Below, piece after piece: positions 10,741-23,148 of a stretch of 46,494 nucleotides of DNA (the first letter of the stretch is position 1; each line of letters begins with the position of its first letter). Origin of the DNA: Cudoniella acicularis. Lineage: Eukaryota; Ascomycota; Leotiomycetes; Helotiales; Helotiaceae. The stretch covers positions 1-46,494 of the forward strand of contig JAAMPI010000269.1 of the NCBI GenBank assembly GCA_013054445.1, given 5' to 3'. A model generated the notes under the pieces. That model did no database searches. It was not told the DNA's origin and worked only from the letters and a program-made list of their open reading frames with translations. Both the position numbers and the translations under genes were made by a program.

Positions 10741-11866
10741 TTATAGTCCAGCGCCGCAGCCGAAGTGGGGGTGGCAGCCTTTGAAGACGAGAGCTGCGAA
10801 GGTGGAGGTTATGCATGTTGCCCGGATAGATGTGAGGTTGAAGCGGAAGTAGTCGGTTGGGAGGTGAGAGAGGGAGAACATGGCGGTGTACGCGTCTAGA
10901 TTGTCCCGGCCGTCGATGTGGGCATGACCGAAGTCCTTCAAGGAATCTTCAAGGTCAAGACCGACTGTTGAGAAGTTGAGTTGGGTCGAAGTTGTTTCCA
11001 GGTTATCCTCGTGTCCGATGGTGAAGTTGGCGTTGGCGGCATGGAAGCGCTTCGCGATGGTCATATCCCGGGTTGGGAAAGTTTCTTCGATCAACTTCAT
11101 GACCACGGCGGTGATGTCCTGGAGAAGCTAGTTGACCTGCAGGTCATCGGCTTTGGTAATTTTGGCTCTTTGGATGAACCAGTGGCCTTGCTGTATTGTC
11201 ATGCCAAGTTCGAAAGTTCGCTTCTTCCCCTTGGTGTCATGGAGGTAATTTTGAAGCTTGGCTTCGAATGCTGGGTCACACATGGTCTTTTGCATGGCGG
11301 AGAGTTGTGGCCACATGCCGAGATCGTGGGTAGCTTCTGGCGCGAAGTATCTGGCCCACTACGAAAAGTTAGTACTATGTTCTTTTGAAGTTTTGAGGAG
11401 GAGGGAGAAGCCATGATGAGGGGAAAAGAGAAGGACACAGGTGGCTTACTGAGATGAGAGTTCCACCAGGCTCACGGACGTAATGGGGCTTATCATCCAT
11501 TTGGATGTATCCCACTACATCAAGTTGTCTTTGTGTGAGATGGTGTCTGAAATGGAGGCAAGAAGGGATGTGGCGACTGAGCTCACGACGGACACTCAAT
11601 TTGTCTTGTGAAACAAGAGCTCTGGTCATGGTATGTTCCCAGAAAAGCTCTTTGACCTTTGGGCCATTAATGAGCTTTGCGTGGAAGATGTGCCCATCGG
11701 GAACGATGGAATATGGGTTGGCTGGTTCCTTTTTGAGTCTCGCTAGACCCTTTAGCTTCTTTGAGGGAATGACGTTGGCGGTGGTGGCTCGCCACTTGGT
11801 TCCGGCCATGTTGTAGATTGGTTGGTATTGATTGTTGAAAAATTGTGGAATGGTTGTTTGCTGCAT
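10741..11866 (-). pseudogene. 2OG-Fe(II) oxygenase-like protein, in-frame stop
   Basis: Exon 1 (11866 or 11809 to 11450) and exon 2 (11358-10741) join in phase 0 through a GTAAGC...TAG intron. Exon 2 is open in one frame for 206 codons except for one TAG at 11130-11128, after DDLQVN; the reading continues normally with LLQDITAVVMKL. The C-terminal half has a HxD pair (HAHIDGRD), AMFSLSHLP and HPHFG, resembling the HxD...H core of an expanded fungal 2OG-oxygenase-like family often found near repeats. The expected segment after HPHFG is missing or decayed across the downstream C-run. First ATG choices are 11866 and 11809. Specific function and substrate are unknown. Confidence 0.55.
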
Positions 11867-14487
11867 GTTAAATTGTTTGCTGAGAGTAATGGAAATTGGT
11901 CTAAAGAAGTCAGTTAGTAGTTGTTTCTGAAGGATAATAGTGATGTGCAAGAAAGTTCAGGTAGGTTTGGGAAAGGAGGTGGAAGATAGATCTAGAAAGG
12001 ATGTTCGGGCAAAGGTGAGAAGCAGGACTCGGATAATTTGTGAAAGGCTGCTGAGGAACACAAGGTGTGTAAGGGGTTTCGGGTAAGGTGCAAGAGAAGC
12101 TTCAGACATAGACCAAAGGTGAGAAGGACCACTTACAGAAGAACTGTCTGAGAATATTGTAGAAAGAAAGCAGAAAAAAAGAAGGAAAGAAGAGAGCGTC
12201 CAGAAATTTATACCCCCGAGGGAAGGGGGTCGATTCCTCAGGCATTCTGAGAAAGAAGAAGTTTCTGCCTGAATAGGGTAGATGATAGAATTCACATGAT
12301 TAGAAAAGTCTTCAAGAGCAGGGAAACACGCCATAAAAAAGAGAGGAAGGGGATAATTCACTGCCTTTGGAGAAGCTCAATTAGCTGATTTGTCTAAAAG
12401 GTGACAAATATCAAATTGCAGTAGCTTCGGGTAGCTGGCAAAGCTTGAAGTGTTGGGGTTGATGGTGTTCACAAACTTCTTGAGGAACTGTTACTTGGTA
12501 ATCAACTGTCGCTATATATTCTTAACACGTGAACACATTTGCTGAGAGATCAAAATTTCAAAAGTCACTATAGTTTCGCTGTTTACATCTATGCTGTGGC
12601 ATCCCTGTCATGTCTGTAGATTGAGAATTGAGGTTCAAGATAGCTTCCCTATGTTGTCTGAAAATTTCTATCTTGAACGTCAAGTAACAAGATATGCATG
12701 AAGTCAATAATGGACTTGAGTTCAATCAGCTTTAGCAGAGGGGCAGAACAAACCAAAAATTACCAGCATGAGCTATTTTCAAATTGAACTTAAAGCCAAA
12801 GCACTGAAAGCAGCTTGCAAGCAAGCGGAGATCCAAAGCAATGAGCTTGCGAAACTGGCAAAGTCGCGACTCGGCAAGGAAGCAGGGTCATCTTTGAAAA
12901 GATCTCCAAACTTAAGATGAACGCTTCGTAACCGCGGAATGGTTGCGGAGAGTGGTGTTATATATACATTGTCTGGCCCTGTGGAAGGTCTTCAGTTTTC
13001 CTGGAAGAAATTCAATTTTATTCAAGGGTGGGCTGAAGTTGTCGCTGCACGGGGATTGATTGTTCTGAATCTCTGATGGAAAAAAGGCTGTGGCATGAAG
13101 CAAAAATTTTGAAACTGCGATTGAAAAGCCAATTGCTTGCTCTTAACTACATAGCTGCAATCGAAGAGCTTATTGTGTGCTGGAATCAAGAGAAGGAGTT
13201 GCGAAGATATTGATTTGCTAAGTTTAGAAATGCGAAAAATATCACATGCGCATATGCGTGCCGAATTGCTATTTGGTTGAAGAGACAAAAGCACAAGTGA
13301 CCAGAATTAGTCCGATACCTTTTTCGAGTCCCTGTACAATAAGCTTAGATTCAGAAGCATATCCCAATTTCCGGTTGCAGCCTCAATTGAGATATGAGGT
13401 ACAAGAGAAATGATCTGTGCAACTTACCCGGTCTGCCTCATGTTACTCAGATCTGGAAGATATGTATCTTGGAAATGCTGTGCGCCCGCTCTAAACTAAA
13501 AGATCAACATTCGCAGAAGTGGTCAGAATGCAATGCAAGTGACACAGAAGCAAGCAGAATTTTGATCAAGCAATACAAATCGTCGATCACTAGCGAGACC
13601 AAATAAGTTGACGTAATCCTGTGCTAAAATGGCGAAGGCAAAGTATCTCGACACTTACGGTGGTAATATGATTCTCAGAAAGATTACATAACGAGCCAGC
13701 AAAATGTCATAATCGAAAGCTCAGAAAACGGTTACTTGAACTACTCTATTTTTCCGCCTCGTCAAAAAGGGGAGATGTAGAAGTCACATGACTACTTTGC
13801 AATCATTGCGGCTCAAGATGGTCCATGGATGACTGCATCCTCGCAGTCATCAAAAGCATTGCTGGTTGGTCAAAGTATGACGACAAAGGAAAGCTGCAGG
13901 GGGAGACCAGATAACCTTTCACAACCCGATTTGTTCCGGAAAATTGCCGGCCAACTCCGAGTCGTAACTGCACCGAAAAGACAAGCTTCATGGGATCCCC
14001 CGTGTGGATGTGGTTGCCTATCATGGTCCAGAGTTGCGGCACAATTGTGACGACGACGCGGTTTTTCGGCCAAATTGTAACGAGGATCTGGAGAAAAAGG
14101 GGGTCGTTGCGGGGGACCCTAGCTGGTGCACGGGCCACCAGATAAGCTCTTCCCGCTAAACTTCGTGAAGCTCGACGTTGAGTGAGTTTTGCATGTGGAT
14201 CTTCACTAGAACACTCTTTTTTCACCCACCCATCCGCCCACGATGCAGCCCTTTATCGCAGCTTCTTTGTTGAAGCTTCCTCGGCGGACTAGCGCCCCGT
14301 CCTCCGAATCACTGTGCAAGCTCGGCTCCATTTGCCTCACCCTGGGCCCACCAATCGGTCTATATATACCCCTGCCGAAGCTTCAGCTTGGGCTTCCCCT
14401 CCTTCACGACTCCAGCACACCACCTCTTCCACCTCTCCCCTCCTTTCATACCGGCGGCATCTGTCGCGTTCAGTCCTTACTTTAAAC
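11867..14487. other. Long intergenic region without supported gene
   Basis: About 2.6 kb. Minus-strand frames at 11957-12361 (134 codons) and 13803-14225 (140 codons) lack domains, introns and homologous-looking motifs and are judged spurious. The last 130 bp is a promoter: TATATATA at 14361-14368, followed by pyrimidine-rich leader sequence up to the ATG at 14488. Nothing else is recognised. Confidence 0.5.
14361..14368 (+). promoter_or_regulatory. TATA box of the HAD phosphatase gene
   Basis: TATATATA lies about 120 bp upstream of the start codon at 14488 and is followed by a CT-rich leader, the usual arrangement of a fungal core promoter. Confidence 0.5.
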
Positions 14488-15765
14488 ATGGCTCCTTCCA
14501 CCAAGCAACGAAGCTTCAGCAGCTCTGGAATCGCTCGCTCCGGCATGCCTAGCTTCGCATTTGCTTTCGAGTAAGTCCCACTTCTGCCCACAGGCAAAGC
14601 TTGAGCTAACATTTTTTTTTTCTAGTATCGACGGTGTCCTCTTGCGATCCTCTACCCCAATTCCTGGAGCTGCCGAAGCATTGGGCTTACTACACAAGAA
14701 TAATATTCCTTTCATCCTGTTGACAAATGGAGGTGGGAAGCATGAGAGCGCACGGGTTACGGAGCTGAGCAAGAAGCTTGGGGTCCCTTTGACGGAAGAA
14801 AACTTTGTCCAGTCGCACACACCATTCAAGCAGCTGGTTGAGGGGTCTGATACCGTGGAGAGCTTGCAAGACAAGACAATTCTTGTCACTGGTGGAGATG
14901 GGGATAAATGCCGGAAAGTGGCGGAGATGTGAGTGTCTCCAAAGCGATGAAAATCTTCGTTGTCTAACCAGTAGCAAGGTACGGGTTCAAGAACGTCGTG
15001 ACCCCAGGCGACATCCTTATGGCGTATCCAACAATTTGGCCATTCAACCAGATCTTCTCCGATTATTACCACAAGAGCACACGTCCTCTCCCTCGTGATG
15101 TTGACCACGACAACCCAGCTGAGTCCCTGAAGATTGACGCTGTATTCGTATTCAACGACCCTCGCGACTGGGCCTTGGATTTGCAAGTTATTCTCGATCT
15201 TCTCCTCTCCAAGCAAGGCATCTTGGGCACATACTCGGAGAAGAACGGCGACGCTTCCCTCCCGAACAACGGCTGGCAGCAAGACGGCCAACCAAAGCTA
15301 TTTTTCTCTAACCCTGATCTTTTCTGGGCTACATCATATCACATGCCACGACTCGGCCAGGGTGGTTTCCAAGCATCGCTGCAGGGAGTTTGGGATGCCA
15401 CAACTGGCGGCGCGACGCTCGAACGCACCGTTATCGGAAAACCACACCCAGCTACTTATAAATACGCGGAGCGAGTCTTGAATAAGCATCGCGCGCAAAT
15501 GCTTGGTGGTCACGGTGAAGTTAAGAAGAAGGTCAACCGTCTCGAACGCGTCTTCATGGTCGGCGACAATCCTGAGAGCGACATTCGTGGGGCAAATGAA
15601 TACAACAGCACGCATGGCACAGAGTGGACCAGTGTTCTCGTCAAGACTGGCGTATTCCGAGAGGGTGCTCAACCTGCTTATAAGCCAAAGGTCATCGTTG
15701 AAGATGTGCTTGAGGCCGTAAAGTGGGCTCTGAAGGAGGAGGGCTGGAAAGGCAGTCTGGAGTAA
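14488..15765 (+). CDS. HAD-superfamily class IIA hydrolase (CECR5/HDHD5-like)
   Basis: Exons 14488-14570, 14626-14928 and 14979-15765 (GTAAGT and GTGAGT donors) give 1173 bp, 390 residues. HAD motifs are complete: motif I FDIDGVLL with Asp28 and Asp30, motif II LLTNGGG, motif III Lys in GKPHPATYKYA, motif IV GDNPESDIRGA. The motif I to II spacing and the cap between II and III fit the class IIA group that includes yeast YKR070W and human HDHD5, which are linked to mitochondria. The Ser/Arg-rich N-terminus (MAPSTKQRSFSSSGIARSG) could be a mitochondrial presequence. Expected to be a phosphatase; substrate unknown. It looks intact and conserved, a likely core gene. Confidence 0.92.
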
Positions 15766-16677
15766 GCTGCCTGGTTTGCTGAAACTTCATACTTTGGGTG
15801 GCCTTTTTGCTATTGGATCTTGGGTGGATTGAATGTGTCGGATGCATTTTTTCGTGGCGTTTTAAAGAAGGGAGCGTACGTATTTGAGCGAGCATAGACT
15901 GTTGGAAGATACCATAGACTTTAGAAAATGACAAAAAGCTTTTGAATGTATCCGGTAGGTGTCTGTGCGTGGGAGTGAGTAGCTTCGATAGTTGTAATTG
16001 TTGCTTGCTAAGCAAAATTGTGGGAGGAACTCTGCTACTCTGCTTCATGCCTACCTTCCGAATCCCGGTGCATCGCACTTGAGAAGGAACTACGGGTAAA
16101 TCCCGGGACTGATTAATAAGCTATGCTCCCCGCACTTCCGTCAAGTCAAGTCAAGGTTCGGGCCGAAATTTCCGGACATCCGCGTCGTTCCTGAATTCCA
16201 AGTTTCTTTCGATGTCTGCCAACATTACCAGAACTAGGCAGACACTCACATCTTGTACATCACTGGTTTCTCCGCCTTTATGTCGGTCAATTTGCTGACC
16301 TACTGCTGTCGCATTCAGAATGCAGCGTCAGCCTTGCACCCCGCACGAAGTGTGAACTGACCTCTCACAGGCCGTTCTTCAATTCCTAGTCAGCGACATC
16401 GGGCTTCCGGGGCTGTGCCCCATGCAATGCGACGTTACCGCAGTTCAGCTTGATCATTAAATACGAGAAAGATATGTAATCCAGACACCGCCTATTATCT
16501 TGTGCATTTCGGCTCTTTGCACAAGTCGCTCGCTCTGTCGACAAACATGGTGTCGACAGCAGGCATTCATCTGACATCTGGATGTGAATGATGTTGAGAG
16601 AAATATATGCAGAAGCATATGGAGATTGATGGCATTGGGGTTGATCTCTGATCGAGCGCAGCTTTGCTTTTTGCAGA
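15766..16677. other. Intergenic region, no gene seen
   Basis: 3' flank of the HAD gene and 5' flank of the HET gene. Minus-strand frames of up to 128 codons have no recognisable features. A tandem TCAAGTCAAG occurs near 16141-16150. Nothing else is supported. Confidence 0.5.
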
Positions 16678-18859
16678 ATGGCCGTGGAAAGCGTGCATTA
16701 TCACGAAATCCCGGCAACGGTTGAACACAAATACCCACCTTCGTCCCGGCACAGCTGCAAATACTGCCAGAGAATTATTATCGATCCTTCAGCAGCTGCT
16801 ATTCAATACGACCGTTTTGTTACATTCATCAACTCGTTCTTGTTTGATTTTGACGATATCTATGACGCGAGTCTACTTGAGTGCCCATTGCTGGCACCAG
16901 TTTTGAACACAATAGTCGATCCGGATCTCTTCCCGAGGGATCCTCTTGCACGCCGTGGATCGTTGCCCAAAGGGAACTTTCCCCTCTACATTGATCTTCA
17001 TGTCAGCGGTCTTCCGGTAACGTCTGAAAATGGCTGGTTTCTTGAAGATATACGCTTTGCAGAGATTCGATGGCGTCGAGCAGATAGAGTTGTCTCTCCT
17101 CGAAATGGCACACCCGTTGATACAGGTGGAGTCTACTCTGTTACGTCTGAAATAGGTAAGCCCCTTGCGAAAGGAAAAGCGGGGAACACATCCAGACTTC
17201 AATCACCAAGCTAACATCTTTGCAGACGACCCCTCTTCTCAGCACATAATTCAACGACCACGATATCCTTGGGTTAGCACTCTTGCAACATTTGCATCTA
17301 TTAAAAAGTGGCTTCAAAATTGCGAGGCGCATTGTAGCTGTGTCGCAAGCCCTTTTTCAAATGCACCGGACAGAAAAAAAAGACGGACCTTCTCGCCTGA
17401 TTCAGCTATTCTCTGACAACTTCCATGCTGTGAAAATAGTCCATCCGCAAGCCGATGTCGATTATGTAGCACTGTCTTACTGTTGGGGCGGGGATGATAC
17501 AATGAGACTTACTCAGTCAAAGTTTAAGGACTGGCAGCAGCAGATTTCAACCAAAAGACTTCCTCGAACTATTCAAGACGCAATAGTTTGTACACGACTT
17601 TTAGGATTTCAGTATCTTTGGGTCGACGACTTTGTATTATCCAAGACGATATGGCTGATGTTTACGAGGAAATTGCATCAATGCCAGAGATCTACCAAGG
17701 CGCTGCTCTTACGATATCGGCATCTGCCGCAGCAAATAGTCAGGACGGCTTTCTCCATCCGCCATCTGAAACATACCGGAAGCTTAATCTTATTATAGTA
17801 TCTGTGAGTTACCGGTGTCGTGATGGGACGATAGGATTTGTCTTAATGACCAGAAGCCGTTACACCGACGATTCCAACCACACCATTCAACCTATCGACA
17901 GAAGAGCCTGGACGATGCAAGAGCATATGCTTTCCAGTCGACTACTAAAGTTTGGCGCCGAAAGAATAAACTTAAGCTGCAGAACTACAAACATTGAACA
18001 TTGGCACGACGGGATCGATACAAGGACTTTAATGTCCGGGAATAAAGATGTTTCGTGCCCACAAAGAGGCCGCGGGGACGTATGGGCCGATATTGTACAG
18101 AACTACTCTCGCCGCTCACTTTCTTTTCCTTCTGATAAACTTCTGGCTATTTCAGCTGTTGCGCAGGATCACGCCCGTCGTCTTCACCCCTTAGCGAAGG
18201 ACTGCTATCTTGCAGGTCTCTGGAAGAACGAGCTGCCGCATTCTCTGATGTGGCATATCGATCGTCATCACACCGGTTTACGACCACAAAAATATCGCGC
18301 GCCTTCTTGGTCTTGGGCATCTGTGGACGGAAGGATAAAGGCCAATTACTTCGCATACCTCTCGTCCGCTCAATTCCGAATCTATCTCAGCGTTCTCGAG
18401 TCATTCATTCAACCTTTCTCGAACACAGCCCCTTTCGGCGCCGTGTCTTCAGGTTTCTTGAAAGTGAAAGGCCGCCTAAAAGCCGTACATTGGGATATCA
18501 AGGCACACACTATCGAATGCTCCACGATTGAGAAGCCAAGAGATACATTCAAGGGCTTTCCGGATGCTGAGAATGAGGAGCTGCCTAGACAGGAAGGAAA
18601 GATATGGGTGCCTGTGTGGTGCTTGGAAGTTGGTGAGAGAATGTTCGAGAAATATTGCGGGGAGGATGAGGATGATTGGTGGCCTTTTGGGCTTCTGCTT
18701 GTGCCGACTGAAAACGAGGGTTCCTATGGAAATGGTAATGATAATGAGGAGATAACGCGGACCTTCAGAAGGGTGGGAATCTTTGAGAGCAAGGAGTTGA
18801 GGGTGGAGTGGCGGTTGAGCTTCGAGGGCTGCCACGCTGAAGAGATTTTGATCATTTAA
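16678..18859 (+). CDS. HET-domain protein (heterokaryon incompatibility family), two frameshifts
   Basis: Exons 16678-17155 and 17226-18859 join through a GTAAGC...GCAG intron with Asp split, about 703 codons. HET hallmarks: YVALSYCWGG, LPRTIQDAIVCTRLLGFQYLWVDD, LCIIQDD...DVYEEIASMPEIYQGA and RAWTMQEHMLSSRLL, followed by the usual APSWSWASVDG. A Cys-containing N-terminal stretch (SCKYCQRIII) precedes the domain. The family triggers cell death or rejection upon non-self recognition in filamentous fungi. Two frame changes disrupt the reading: an extra A in an 8-A run (17374-17381) and a missing base at TTT 17631-17633. They compensate, so upstream and downstream frames agree. Sequencing error in homopolymers is plausible, but HET genes also decay naturally. 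Confidence 0.82.
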
Positions 18860-20796
18860 TGGCGCCATATACGGTTGAATATATAATCGGATCTTAACTT
18901 AGTTCGTAAAAAGCTTCACCAATATGTAGAAGCCTTAATATGGATTTATAATTCTTATGCCTAACCGTAGTAGAAAAATATTTTGCGTGCTCTTAAATCC
19001 TCCAATGCTCAAACTCTTTTCCATACCAATATCCCACAAGTTGCCATCTGCAGTATGCCGTGCTTTCCTACAAGGACTTTTGCGATTACACGATGCTATG
19101 CTTTTCTTGTCCTGTTGTAGTTTGTATAATTGGTCTGAAAACTTTGGTCCAACTCGCAACTACGGTGTTTGGTCCGGAAGATTCAAGGCCTATTTGTTAA
19201 GCAACAAGCTTTCGCGGTTGACTGTAGTCTATCAACACAGAAGAACTATGATTTTTCTGCTTGCTTAAGAGTTGCCTACTCAAACAACCTCCTTGTGTGA
19301 ACAAACGCTTGTTATGAAATGTTGCTGGATTGCTGAGATAAACTGAGTTCAAACTTGAGTTCAAACTTAACTTCAAAGCATCGGAAGATTAAGTCAGCTG
19401 TCCCTTCTAGAATTTAGAATCTTCAACTGTAGTCTTTCATGTCATTCTCTTCTGCAGATGTTAGCTTCGTCTGACATATATAAATATTATTGCTAGAAGA
19501 GTCCTTAATTTGAATACTTCTTTTTGGGCTCAGTAAATAAGTTGGATGGAAAAAAGAATTCTTGTGCATTACATTCTGAAAGGGGGAGGGTTACTATAGC
19601 AGGTTAGACAGAAAAGAACAGGCGAGGTGATGGTGGAGAGGAGAAGCCATAGTGCTCAATGGTGTTGATAAGGTTCTTGTTCAAAGTGGCATTTGGAACT
19701 GTTCAGTTCAATCTGTTTTGAACTTTCTGGTAATTTTTTGTGACATACCCCCTCTCTCTCAATGTTGAAGCTCTTTGGAAAGATGTTTTCAGTTTCCTGT
19801 CCTTTGCAAGAGCACTTAGGGCCACTTTGAACGTTGCTATGATTTTGTCAAAATTTCCCTCGCCGAAACTGGCACCATGACAGATATACTACCTACATAC
19901 CCTTCTTTAAACAGACAATCTGGCAACCTACTCGTAAGAGAAAATGGTACTTGCAATAGCTGCTCTGCAACCCTCTTTCCCACGTCTCCTCTTGAACGTT
20001 TCCATTACTTCACCTTTGTCCTCCTCCCATGGTCCCAACAAACTACACAGTGAATCTGAACACTCGTCCCCCACCGTTTGCACCCTACATTTACCGCCCC
20101 CTGTTATTTACTGCGTCTGGTAGCCGCAATATAACAATCAATACGATAAACTCGTTACGGTGTTCTGGAACTTGCAAAAATGAATAAGAAATATTGGCGA
20201 AATCCGCCTATAACATCTTGTGAAGCGCAAGACAAGGGCAATACCAACATGCTAGCCAAAGTGTTTATCGTCTAGCAAGCACTCTGGATGGTCGTCCAGG
20301 TTATCGGCCGTCACGTGAAAGGTCTACCTGTGACGCTCCTTTTGCAAGTGACCAACTTCGCTATTTTACAACTTCTGAATCGCGCGACCTTTGGGGGCCA
20401 ACTTCATGCCGTAAGCGACCCCAAAAATAATGATCCTACCACATGCGCCCCCCAACAGGATCTATCGCAGAATGGCACAGCATTGAAAATACCAACTAAC
20501 CTGCCGGTTGATCGATTCTTGTCGCCTCTATAGGAGCACAAGCGCTTAAGTATTACGTGCCCAAAGAGAAATGAACGAGCTTGGAAGGCAGGGGAAAATG
20601 TGACTTTTTCACTGTGTAAATTGAATTATAAAACAAAGAACTTTCTCCTCTCTCCTATAATTCCTTTCCAGTTATCCCAAGACACGGATATCCGTTTCCT
20701 ACTTATCAGCTCAGCTCAGCCTCCACTTCGAACCTCCTTTCCCTTTCTACCTAGGGCTCACACTTTCCTCCCTCGGTCCCATCTATAGCCCTCACA
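18860..20796. other. Long intergenic region, no gene seen
   Basis: About 1.9 kb between two plus-strand genes. Small open frames (under 105 codons) have no domains. A short internal repetition (AACTTGAGTTCAAACTT, near 19350) and several C-rich runs are visible. The final 200 bp is pyrimidine-rich (many CCTTTCC/CTCC words), consistent with the promoter and leader of the gene at 20797. Confidence 0.5.
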
Positions 20797-22817
20797 ATGC
20801 ATTTTCACAACACCATCATCGTCCTCATCCTGGCCTGGCACGCAGCATGTCAACTTCCCATGGACCTATGGCAAGAGAATGCCTCCACCGAATGGGCCGC
20901 TAAGCCTACCTGGCACAAGGAACAAGATAATGTCGGGATCTTGGATTTCAACGGGGTCAGAGACCTTGCTCAAAATTATTTCAATTGGCTTGTGCAGCAG
21001 CCTAGTGCGTTGACGAGTAATGGCAATCCGGCGGATGTTATGGTTGCTGTTTTTTACGATGGTGAGATCTCCGTTCTCTTTAAATCATAGCTCTGTGAAT
21101 AGACACCAACTCACTTCTCATAGCCGATCAAGAAGCCACTTTTGCGTCCAGTATCCCGCGGGGTCCTCGAAAAGCCTTCATGACAAAAACGGTTCAGCAA
21201 GCCGCCCCAAACAACTTCGCTCCCATTTGGTACGAGAAAGCAAAGGGTATATTCGATGCTGGAACAGGTCACAACCCACTTTTCCGCGACGCCCCTATCC
21301 ACGCCGAAGACGGTGCATACTTCAACTGGGAGACATCTATCCACGCCGCCCTAGCGAACAATTACCCCCCGGGTTCCATCGTCGCCATCTGGAGACGGTA
21401 GAAAACTAACCCTAATGATATAGCTAGTAATGGGATCGGACCTTGCTAAACCGATTATAATGCTCAGACTAGTCCGTTTGGAAGAACACCGACTTGTTTG
21501 AAGGTTGCTCAGGATCTTGATGTTGTTTGGAGTCCGGCGCAGATTCAAGGACGGCAGTTGGTGGAACAGGTGCCTGATGCTAGTGAAGAGGGGTTTGATG
21601 ATGTTGCGGCTGAAGCTTGTGGTGCTGTACCGGCATCAGCGAAGAGACTCGGTAAACGCCAAGGGGCAGAGCGAAGACAAGCGGCGGCGAGCTCGTCGAT
21701 TTCGTCGATTACTACGCTGTGCACTATGTCTCCGCAGACTTCTCTATATACCGCGACGTTGGCCAATTCTCTTCCTGCCAGCGATTATAGCACTTCAATT
21801 GCGACCATCACGGCTGCTCCGAGCACAGCGGCGCCCGCACCAACAACATTGTCTTGCTCGCCGCAAGAGTCGGATCCGGACAAAGGTATCAACTTGCTAT
21901 ACTGTGTATGTGAAGGAAGCGTGACTTTGTCTGTACAGACTAGGACCCAAGTCACTGCGCCTGTTGAAAGTTGCGCCTTCACAACTCTTCCCGGCGCATC
22001 AGCCCAGATCACCACAGCGGCTGATCTAGGCCCCGTAAGCACGAACACCGCTATGTGCGAAGTCTGCACTCCTGTCGTGAACAATGAGGACTCATGTTCT
22101 ATTATCCCTGGCTGTGTTATTCAAACTAGTGCTGTTACCGTTTTTGCTGGCACTTCGCCCGTGCTTGTGGGCACATTGACTGGAAGTGCTTTATACACCA
22201 GCGTTTCCAAAGCCCTCGAAACTTTATGTCCCACCGTTTCCCAAACCATGTATATGACGAATTACTCTACCGACACCGTGACAATTGGCAACATTGATTT
22301 CATCGACTCGAGCGATGAACTTGATTCTGGTGGCGAGCTCCAGATTACAGTCGAATCGAGCGAATATAATGTTACTTCAACGCGGGACGCCATTATCCAA
22401 AGCGTGGCGCTGACTGTACAGAACGCTGCCACCGGTTCTAACCGCTATAGTGTCGGATACAACGTCGAAGAGGCGAAAAAGCGGGACGTAGGCTTTTTTT
22501 CATGGTTTTCAGGCTTACTGGACGAGAGGGACCGGCCGTATATGGCGCGTGCCAACACCACTTTTTGCCAGACTGTGGGATTTGCAAGCGTTGGGTACTA
22601 TGGCCCTTATTGGCCTATCTACGATATGAAACTGCCGACCAATTATATCTATCCCTATTTGAGCTTTTTGGTTGGGCCTGGCGGAGACTTTCTCTGTGAA
22701 CTACTTAATGAGATTGTGGATGCATTTGCAGTCGTGGAGCCGGAGTTTGCGATTGGGGATATTGAGCTGGGGGAGGCTATTGACCTTCTGTGTACGGATT
22801 CGGATGAGGGAGAGTAG
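20797..22817 (+). CDS. Secreted protein of unknown function, Ser/Thr- and Cys-rich
   Basis: Exons 20797-21061, 21124-21397 and 21473-22817 give 1884 bp, 627 residues. A signal peptide (MHFHNTIIVLILAWHAACQ) leads into an N-terminal region with HAEDGAYFNWE and PRGPRKAFM motifs. The middle has basic sites (KRLGKRQ, ERRQ) suited to Kex2-type processing, then a Ser/Thr/Ala-rich linker. The C-terminal part has a Cys-containing module (CSPQESDPDKGINLLYCVC, CEVCTPVVNNEDSC) like that of several secreted fungal proteins, including chitinase-like ones, but no catalytic domain is seen. Intron 2 placement is the weakest point: the acceptor at 21472 was chosen because an upstream alternative (CTAG 21426) meets an in-frame TAA. 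Function not assigned. Confidence 0.75.
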
Positions 22818-23148
22818 TTGTTTGGGCGAGACAATAGGCAGGAAAGGATGGCGTTCTGGTTGATATTCATTAACATGTGTACGACATAGTTGGTTTTCGT
22901 TCTTCAGCTTCAAACCTTTGTACTTTGGTATCATTTCTCCTGCATAGCTCGGAATGAAAGATTTGGATAGAAGCAAAATGTCACAGATAGAGGGGCGTGG
23001 GCCTAATGGGTCTGTAATAATGATGAGGTCTGAGGGCCTTATATGCCTTACAAGGGGGTGGCGTGCCCATGGATGCCTAGTGACCTGGGGTATCCACAGG
23101 GATTGGTAACACAAAAGACCGAAATAATTCCCGCGATGTATTGCCGCT
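22818..23148. other. Convergent 3' flank
   Basis: 331 bp between the stop codons of two convergent genes. It presumably holds both transcript ends. No gene or clear signal is seen. Confidence 0.5.

Noticed and set aside
11110..11148. 18-nt GT...AG mini-intron removing the TAG
   Set aside because: Far below the size of known spliceosomal introns in fungi; a nonsense change is simpler. Kept as a finding for a cDNA check.
11957..12361. 134-codon minus-strand frame upstream of the oxygenase-like gene
   Set aside because: Low-complexity Ser/Leu/Phe sequence, no domain, overlaps the likely promoter of the downstream gene.
13803..14225. 140-codon minus-strand frame before the HAD gene
   Set aside because: No recognisable motif, and competing frames of similar quality exist on the other strand.
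18957..19268. 103-codon plus-strand frame after the HET gene
   Set aside because: No domain or plausible context; the opposite strand is equally open.
21425..21472. Earlier acceptor for intron 2 of the secreted protein gene
   Set aside because: Using CTAG ending at 21426 leaves an in-frame TAA (in CCTTGCTAAACC); the acceptor ending at 21472 keeps the frame open.
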